NCBI GenBank assembly: GCA_026396335.1
Contig: JAPLWZ010000071.1
Span: forward strand, 1 to 6,001
Origin: Microcaldota archaeon
GTDB lineage: Archaea > Micrarchaeota > Micrarchaeia > Anstonellales > Anstonellaceae
Direction: 5' to 3'
Length of the DNA stretch: 6,001 nt
Below the pieces are notes generated by a model, which had not been told where the DNA came from, made no database searches, and saw only the letters and a program-made list of their open reading frames with translations. Numbering within the stretch: the first letter of the stretch is position 1; each line of letters opens with the position of its first letter. Shown here piece by piece: positions 1-4,709 of this stretch. A program made the position numbers and the translations under genes.

Positions 1-37
1 GCGGCAATCGCACTCATTTTCAGTAGGTCAAGCGCTT

Positions 38-496
38 GTGCACCTGGAATTTTCACAACCAACAGCCTGCCCGCGCACATTCATCATCCGCAAAGTGGAC
101 GGCGAGGAGCTTCTGATAACATTCTCCATACGAGGCGGTAACATGAGCATGGAATTTGAAAAAGCCGAACTCTCGCGCAAGCTCTTGTCGTTTGGCTTAA
201 GCGAAAAACAGTGCGGCGCGCTTCTGTCTGAATTCGAGCGCAGGAGCTTTTCGCTTGATGCATCCGAGTTCGTGTCATTCCTGCAGCGGTTCGGGCACAG
301 CAAAGCATCCTCAATATCACTGCTTCGCAGCCTTGGCGCATCCGAGTCAGACCTGCTGTCTCTTTTCGAAAGCTTTGGGAAATCGGGAAAGCCAGGCGCA
401 ATGTTGGTTCTCGAAGAAAACGGGGCAAAAGTAAAACTGGAACAAACAGGGGGAAAGCAAGGAAAAAAACAGACGAAAAAATCAAAGAAAAGGTAA
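38..496 (+). CDS. Small Ser/Lys-rich helical protein of unknown function (start uncertain, possibly 5' partial)
   Basis: I do not recognise this protein. Read from GTG 38 it has 152 residues. Residues 13-32 look like a beta hairpin (TFIIRKVDGEELLITF). Residues 43-114 are helical and Ser-rich, with three copies of a hydrophobic-Gly-x-Ser unit (FGLS 52-55, FGHS 85-88, LGAS 99-102), each followed by a helix rich in Leu and Ser. A short beta-like stretch (122-134) precedes a strongly basic tail from 140 that ends KKSKKR. The tail suggests contact with nucleic acid or the ribosome, but that is inference. The start is open to doubt. The frame runs without a stop to the left edge (from base 2), so the true start may lie outside. 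GTG 38 has AGGT at 25-28 upstream. ATG 143 has GAGG at 132-135 with a 7-base spacer and would give about 117 residues. Codons from about base 65 onward favour this frame (purine-first, G/C-third), which argues against ATG 143. It is probably co-transcribed with the next gene, 31 bases downstream. Confidence 0.7.
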   Translation: MHLEFSQPTACPRTFIIRKVDGEELLITFSIRGGNMSMEFEKAELSRKLLSFGLSEKQCGALLSEFERRSFSLDASEFVSFLQRFGHSKASSISLLRSLGASESDLLSLFESFGKSGKPGAMLVLEENGAKVKLEQTGGKQGKKQTKKSKKR

Positions 497-518
497 ATAT
501 GCAAACCTGCAAATCCGT

Positions 519-522
519 GGTG
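519..522 (+). promoter_or_regulatory. Probable Shine-Dalgarno site for the gene at 528
   Basis: GGTG lies 5 bases before ATG 528, within a run of GTGGTGGTG. It matches the GGTG core of the archaeal anti-Shine-Dalgarno complement. The three GTG triplets themselves are out of frame with the gene, so they do not compete as starts. The match is short, so this is a moderate call. Confidence 0.45.
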
Positions 523-527
523 GTGCT

Positions 528-1376
528 ATGCCTGGAAAAATTCCGGTAAAAGAAGTAGAACATAGGTTTATGGTAAAATTTGGCACATGGCCCCCTGACC
601 TGTCGGCGCTTTCCGGTTTAGGCTTTGATTCTGTCTCCACAACGAAGTCGAAAATCACAATAAAAAAATCACAAAGCACAGATATCGCCGGACACCCGCA
701 CCTTTTCTGCAAAATAGAACTCGAAAAAAACAGTGCAACCCTCATCTATTCGGTGCCGCCAGAAGCCGACTCAAAAATCCGGCAGATGCAAGCCGCCGCC
801 CTCTTCCTGCGGGTTATGTCGCTCATGCAAAATCTTCAGATTCCAGCGCAGGATTTCGCAGCCCTTTCGCTTCCCGCACTCGAAACAGCATCTAAGGTCG
901 CAACCACGGATTATGGCTCGCTTTCCAAAAAATACAACGACCTTCGTCACGAAGCATCTGACACAGCGTTGAAAAGCGCCCGTCTCTCCGCATCCTCTGA
1001 AGAGGCGGCATCAACCATGCTCGGGCTGGAACGCCAGCTTGCAGCAAGCGAAGCGCGAATAAAAAAGCTCGAGGCAGTGTCAGACACAGCGCTTCGCGAA
1101 GCAGTGCTCGAGTGGATCAATGCGCATCACGGGGCATTCAATGCAGCTGCATTCGCATCGTCCGCCAAAATTCCACTCACAAGGACGGAGGAAGGGCTGG
1201 AGATGCTTTTGAAAACCGGTTCGCTGCGCCGCGTAGGCTCGTCATTTTCAACAGAGCACGTTGAGGGTAGAGGCATGTTCCAGGAACAGGCAAAAGGGCC
1301 GTTGCAGCCGCTGAAAAATCTCGCAGGTAGCGCGGTTTCTTCGGTTCACAAGGCATTTTCGCCTGCCAAAAAATAG
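528..1376 (+). CDS. Unknown protein: alpha/beta domain, coiled coil, possible winged helix
   Basis: I do not recognise this 282-residue protein. Residues 10-105 look like a compact alpha/beta domain with alternating strands (HRFMVKFG 12-19, SKITIKK 41-47, LFCKIELE 59-66, ATLIYSV 70-76), then a helix rich in Ala and Leu (85-103). Residues 128-186 form a charged heptad-like helix, probably a coiled coil for dimerisation. Residues 187-240 fit a winged helix-turn-helix: a first helix (LREAVLEWINAH 189-200), a short second helix (205-211), a third helix (218-229) and a wing-like pair (LRRVGSSF 233-240). The tail (250-282) is basic and low in complexity, ending PAKK. There is no signal peptide or membrane segment, so it should be cytoplasmic. 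The layout would suit a DNA-binding or chromosome-associated protein, but that is inference from shape alone. ATG 528 is chosen for its position and the upstream GGTG; the next Met, at residue 15, would cut the first strand. It follows the previous gene by 31 bases and ends 27 bases from a convergent gene. Confidence 0.85.
   Translation: MPGKIPVKEVEHRFMVKFGTWPPDLSALSGLGFDSVSTTKSKITIKKSQSTDIAGHPHLFCKIELEKNSATLIYSVPPEADSKIRQMQAAALFLRVMSLMQNLQIPAQDFAALSLPALETASKVATTDYGSLSKKYNDLRHEASDTALKSARLSASSEEAASTMLGLERQLAASEARIKKLEAVSDTALREAVLEWINAHHGAFNAAAFASSAKIPLTRTEEGLEMLLKTGSLRRVGSSFSTEHVEGRGMFQEQAKGPLQPLKNLAGSAVSSVHKAFSPAKK
1368..1373 (-). terminator. Oligo-T tract, candidate terminator of the - strand operon
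   Basis: Six A on the + strand give T6 on the - strand, 31 bases past the TGA of the membrane-protein gene. Archaeal RNA polymerase commonly terminates at short T runs without a required hairpin. The tract lies in the last Lys codons of the convergent + strand gene. The 27-base gap before it holds an imperfect GC-rich inverted repeat (1388-1401) that could add a weak hairpin. Confidence 0.4.
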
Positions 1377-1403
1377 TTGAGGCATCGCAGCGCGCGCACT
1401 GTG

Positions 1404-3809
1404 TCAGCTTTTTCTGCACTCATACGCGCAGATCACAAGTCCGATCAACCCTAGCGCAAGCAAAGCAAGTTCAAGCGTGCCGTGCTGCGGGGCAATATCA
1501 AAATTGAACCTTCCGCGTTTCATGCCGCTTACCAAAATGGAGCCTGAATCAGCAATAAACGTCAAGCCGCACTGCATTGGCGCCCCATTGCACACTGCGT
1601 TTTTCGAAATGGTTTTGGAATAGACAGTCACATTGCACGAATCTGCCCTGCATTCGCCCGCAACACTTGCGCCGTCATAGCGCAAATCCGCGCCCTCAAC
1701 TGCTACGTCCACTCCCGCGGCATCTGGGGCTATCAATGCGCCCTTCAGCATGAAAACATGTGCAGCGCTTCCTGGAAACACCTCTGCAAACAACGGGCTG
1801 CCGCGCATGGCATCCAAAAACTGCCAGGCAGTGGTTTCATTTTCATTCCTAACAGCTATTGCATTTCCAACAATCACATAACGCAATTTTTGCTTTTCCA
1901 TCTCCGATGCGATGGAAGGCGGGTCTTGCAAATACTTTATGGACAGCTTTTCCAAATTCTGTTCAAATGCAGGATACTGCGACACATCTGTCCTTGTCAC
2001 CAAAAGCGCCCTTTCGCTGCCGATGATTGCATGCGCCGATGCAAACGAAGAATAGCCGCTTGCAGCCTCAAGCGAATCCCCTGCGTTTGAATACTGCACG
2101 GACGAAGCATTCCAGAATATCATTAGGAACATTGCAGATGGCGCGAGTACTGCGAGCATCACAGCCACTGCCAGCGTGTCTTTCTCAAGCCGCAGTTTCT
2201 TTCCAATAACACCTAGCAGCGGCGGCGCCTTTTCAGCCAATGCAGCAATGCCAGCTCCGCACACGAAAATAAATGGGAGATAAAACGAAGGCAGGAACCG
2301 CAGCACATCCAAAAACGGGTACGCTTGCAAAAGCCCTGCGCTTGTGGCAAATGCAAACATGGCTGCGGAATAGCCCGCGACTGCAAAGGCAAACAAGTTC
2401 CTTCCCCTCCATGCAAAATAGGCGCCAGCTGCAAAAAGCAATGGCAATGCAATGTAGCCGAGCTGGAATAGCAAACGCAGCGTTTCAACAGCCCCGCCAG
2501 GCGTTGCGCCTCCCACTATCGAGTATGAAGAAATACTAAATCCGCTCAGGAATGAAGCGGCAAGCCACGCGCTCGCAGACGCGCACGCAATGAGCAGAAG
2601 CACGGCGCGCTTCAGCCTTTTTTGCGCAAGTGCAGCCGCTGCAACAATCACAAATCCAATCGCAAGCGCAGCAAGTATCCGCGGGTTAGCCGCAAAGGCG
2701 AGCATGAAAATCACCGCAGCGCCAAGCAGCCAAACCGAATCGAGTTTTTTTCTCTCAATAACCGCCTCATACGCGGCATAAAAGAAAAAGAGCGAAAGAT
2801 ATGTTGCAATCGTGTGCGGGGTCATGCCGTATGCGAACAAGTCAAGCCCGCCGCCTAGCGGCATGCCCCCCATGGGGAGGCAAAGGTAAAGGAGCGAAGA
2901 AATAGCAAAAACAACGTCCTGGTATTTTGGCAGTTTTCTTGAGAACAGGTAAAATATCACAACTGGAACGAAGAATAGGAGAATCGCATAGATTTTGTAC
3001 GCATATTGGTATGGCAGCCCTGTAGCAGCATAAAACAGCGCAGGCGGCACCATGGAAACAAATCCATAGGTGGACCATGGCACTTTCAGCTGCATCAGGT
3101 AGCCCGCAAGAACCGGAACCCTGTTTATGTGAAACGGCGCATCCTCACCGTAAAACGATGAGGGCATCCTGCTAGTTGCTACCGCGTTCCAACTACCGGT
3201 AATTGAAAGTTTCAAGGGCGCAAGCGCATGGGTCTGTGATGACAATTCAAAAAATGCCATGTGCAGGCCGCCCTGGTTCCTCTCCAGGCCCTGCTTCAGA
3301 TCTGTTGCGTGCCCCTGCGCTTCAAGCAGCAGGCCCCCTTCTGCTCTGCCGCCTTCCAGCGCATACTTATTTCCATTCTCGCAAGGCGCACAAAGTACCT
3401 TTCCATTGACTAAAACCCTGTCAAGCGCCAAGCCGGGCTCATCAAACGCAACAAATGCATCCTCAAAGCCCCCGTCCCCGCTTATGCTGAACAACGCGCT
3501 AAAATTATTTTCATGCGGCAGGAACAGGAGAATATCTTTTCCTGATGCATATGCATCAAGCCCTGCGAATGCGGCACTCTGGCCAACCGGGCAGGCGCCT
3601 TCCAGTATCGCGCTCCCGGCGGTTTTCTGAAAATTAAAATAAGGCTGCAAAACCCCCAGCTGGAACGCAAAAACAACGCAGCATGCAATGACTAAGTAAT
3701 GCAGAAAATTCTCTGGCAGGCGAACCGGGGCGGATTTTTTCAGTGGAGCGGGCAAACTTTTGCGATTTGCAGCGTTCAGAGTTTTCTTTCCCCTTCGTTT
3801 TCCAGCCAC
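1404..3809 (-). CDS. Twelve-helix membrane protein, GT-C-like glycosyltransferase candidate
   Basis: This 801-residue protein is probably an integral envelope glycosyltransferase using lipid-phosphate sugars; the exact reaction cannot be read from sequence. A basic cytoplasmic N-terminus (1-30) leads to helix 1 (34-54), then a large outside loop (55-266) with a beta-rich insert and Cys at 73, 140 and 143. The loop ends with GEDAPFHINR (221-230), Asp223 and His227, similar in place and form to first-loop acidic motifs of GT-C enzymes and to the 'PTPS-related' membrane family (PF10131-type), whose pattern of short Pro-rich stretch, TM and YGMTPHT segment it also resembles. Further helices lie near 267-290, 298-312, 331-350, 358-374, 378-396, 401-421, 443-466, 471-490, 505-526, 545-566 and 778-795. 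Basic residues fall on the predicted inner loops throughout, so both ends should be cytoplasmic. Residues 567-777 form an outside domain with four Cys (720, 725, 740, 747), likely disulfides, and Asn sequons at 567, 657 and 726 (also 102). Start GTG 3809 is set by AGGGGG 7 bases upstream. It follows the GT2 gene by 18 bases. Confidence 0.85.
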   Translation of the reverse strand: MAGKRRGKKTLNAANRKSLPAPLKKSAPVRLPENFLHYLVIACCVVFAFQLGVLQPYFNFQKTAGSAILEGACPVGQSAAFAGLDAYASGKDILLFLPHENNFSALFSISGDGGFEDAFVAFDEPGLALDRVLVNGKVLCAPCENGNKYALEGGRAEGGLLLEAQGHATDLKQGLERNQGGLHMAFFELSSQTHALAPLKLSITGSWNAVATSRMPSSFYGEDAPFHINRVPVLAGYLMQLKVPWSTYGFVSMVPPALFYAATGLPYQYAYKIYAILLFFVPVVIFYLFSRKLPKYQDVVFAISSLLYLCLPMGGMPLGGGLDLFAYGMTPHTIATYLSLFFFYAAYEAVIERKKLDSVWLLGAAVIFMLAFAANPRILAALAIGFVIVAAAALAQKRLKRAVLLLIACASASAWLAASFLSGFSISSYSIVGGATPGGAVETLRLLFQLGYIALPLLFAAGAYFAWRGRNLFAFAVAGYSAAMFAFATSAGLLQAYPFLDVLRFLPSFYLPFIFVCGAGIAALAEKAPPLLGVIGKKLRLEKDTLAVAVMLAVLAPSAMFLMIFWNASSVQYSNAGDSLEAASGYSSFASAHAIIGSERALLVTRTDVSQYPAFEQNLEKLSIKYLQDPPSIASEMEKQKLRYVIVGNAIAVRNENETTAWQFLDAMRGSPLFAEVFPGSAAHVFMLKGALIAPDAAGVDVAVEGADLRYDGASVAGECRADSCNVTVYSKTISKNAVCNGAPMQCGLTFIADSGSILVSGMKRGRFNFDIAPQHGTLELALLALGLIGLVICAYECRKS
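1409..1413 (+). terminator. Oligo-T tract, candidate terminator of the + strand gene pair
   Basis: TTTTT lies 33 bases past the TAG of the + strand gene, inside the final codons of the convergent membrane-protein gene. It is the only T run close to this gene end. The imperfect inverted repeat at 1388-1401 lies just before it. Five T is on the short side, so this is a candidate only. Confidence 0.35.
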
Positions 3810-3816
3810 CCAAATT

Positions 3817-3822
3817 CCCCCT
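3817..3822 (-). promoter_or_regulatory. Shine-Dalgarno site deciding the GTG start at 3809
   Basis: On the - strand AGGGGG lies 7 bases before GTG 3809, in the 18-base gap after the glycosyltransferase stop codon. The spacing is typical, and it supports GTG rather than a later start for the membrane protein. Confidence 0.6.
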
Positions 3823-3827
3823 AGCCT

Positions 3828-4709
3828 CTAATGTCTTCTTTCCAATACGCTCTCAAGCGTGTACAGGTTTATGCCGATTGAAATAAGCACCAAACCAACA
3901 ATGCCGGTGAAAACCGTGAGGAAAGCGGAGCCGGTCGGAAGCACCCCCTTTGAGTAGAATGTTTCAACGACAAAAATGCCGAGCAGCGCAGAAGCAACAA
4001 GCATCGCAGACCCCGTGCCTGCGAAAAACAGCAAGGGCTTTCTTCTCGCCGCGACTGACATCAAGTAAGCAAACAATCCCGCACCGTGCGCAATCGCGCT
4101 CTTCCCAGTTCCTTCGTAATATTTGATTGTGACTGGCACCTGCACAACATTGAGGCCAGCCTCAAGCGCAGCCATCACCATTTCCGAGCAAGCCTCATAG
4201 CCATCCTGTTTGAATGCGATTTTTCCAATCGCCTTCTTTGAAAATGCGCGGAACCCACACTCGAAATCCAGCTTCTTGCCCGATGCAACTCCTGACAAGT
4301 TGTTCATGACTGCAACCGCTTCGCGCCTTCCAACTGGCGAGCTGATTGTTTTCCCGAGGAATCGCGAGCCAACACACACATCCGCGTTGCCAGAAAGCAC
4401 AGGCGCAGCCACGCGCGGTATTTCGCCCGGGTCATGCTGAAAATCCCCATCAAGAAAGACAAATGCATCTGCATTGATTTTTTTTGCAGCTTCAAAAGCC
4501 GTCCTTACTGCCGCGCCATACCCGCCATTTGCGCCCCTGGCAATCACAGTTGCGCCGCTTGCCCTCGCAGCATCCGAAGTGGCATCAGTGCTCCCGTCAT
4601 CCACAACGTGCACTGCGCCGTATTTTTTCGCAAGCGCCACAACCGAGCCGATGCTGCGCTCCTCATTTCGCGCTGGTATGAAAATCGCGAGTTTGCTCTT
4701 GCCCATCAT
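3828..4709 (-). CDS. GT2 family polyprenyl-phosphate glycosyltransferase (DPM1/DPG-synthase-like)
   Basis: This 293-residue enzyme should transfer a sugar from a nucleotide donor to a polyprenyl (dolichol-type) phosphate on the cytoplasmic face; whether the sugar is mannose, glucose or another is not visible. Residues 7-215 are a GT-A fold: PARNEE (12-17) and VVDDGSTDAT (35-44) for nucleotide binding, LDGDFQHDP (86-94) containing the metal-binding DGD (87-89), and DFECGFRAFS (148-157), the conserved acceptor-side segment of this family. Two C-terminal membrane helices (about 226-248 and 261-283) with a short outside loop anchor it and leave a cytoplasmic ERRH end. Length and the two-helix tail match many archaeal and bacterial members. 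All expected catalytic motifs are present, so it looks active. The first of two tandem ATG codons overlaps the topoisomerase stop as ATGA, with GGTGA 6 bases upstream, which implies translational coupling. The GT-C-like gene downstream is a natural user of its product. Confidence 0.93.
   Translation of the reverse strand: MMGKSKLAIFIPARNEERSIGSVVALAKKYGAVHVVDDGSTDATSDAARASGATVIARGANGGYGAAVRTAFEAAKKINADAFVFLDGDFQHDPGEIPRVAAPVLSGNADVCVGSRFLGKTISSPVGRREAVAVMNNLSGVASGKKLDFECGFRAFSKKAIGKIAFKQDGYEACSEMVMAALEAGLNVVQVPVTIKYYEGTGKSAIAHGAGLFAYLMSVAARRKPLLFFAGTGSAMLVASALLGIFVVETFYSKGVLPTGSAFLTVFTGIVGLVLISIGINLYTLESVLERRH

Noticed and set aside
494..501. TAAATATG as a TATA box for a leaderless transcript of the gene at 528
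   Set aside because: The distance to ATG 528 would fit, but the match is weak, there is no clear upstream BRE element, and GGTG before the ATG points to a leadered message within an operon.
84..563. Long open frames on the - strand over the first gene (28-504 and 84-563)
   Set aside because: They lie opposite a + strand frame with better codon pattern, and their products are Cys/Phe/Arg/Ser-rich with no domain-like order, as expected of shadow frames.
1091..1102. Perfect 12-base palindrome GCTTCGCGAAGC
   Set aside because: It lies inside the coding sequence for a helix (Ala-Leu-Arg-Glu-Ala), has no partner copy that I could find, and is explained by codon choice.
3024..3065. An extra membrane helix at residues 249-262 of the membrane protein
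   Set aside because: Counting it would reverse the topology and put most basic loops outside. It is better read as a short re-entrant or surface helix before the helix at 267-290.
3259..3630. A 123-codon + strand frame opposite the membrane protein
   Set aside because: The product is Pro/Ser/Ala-rich without structure and lies opposite a well-supported coding frame.
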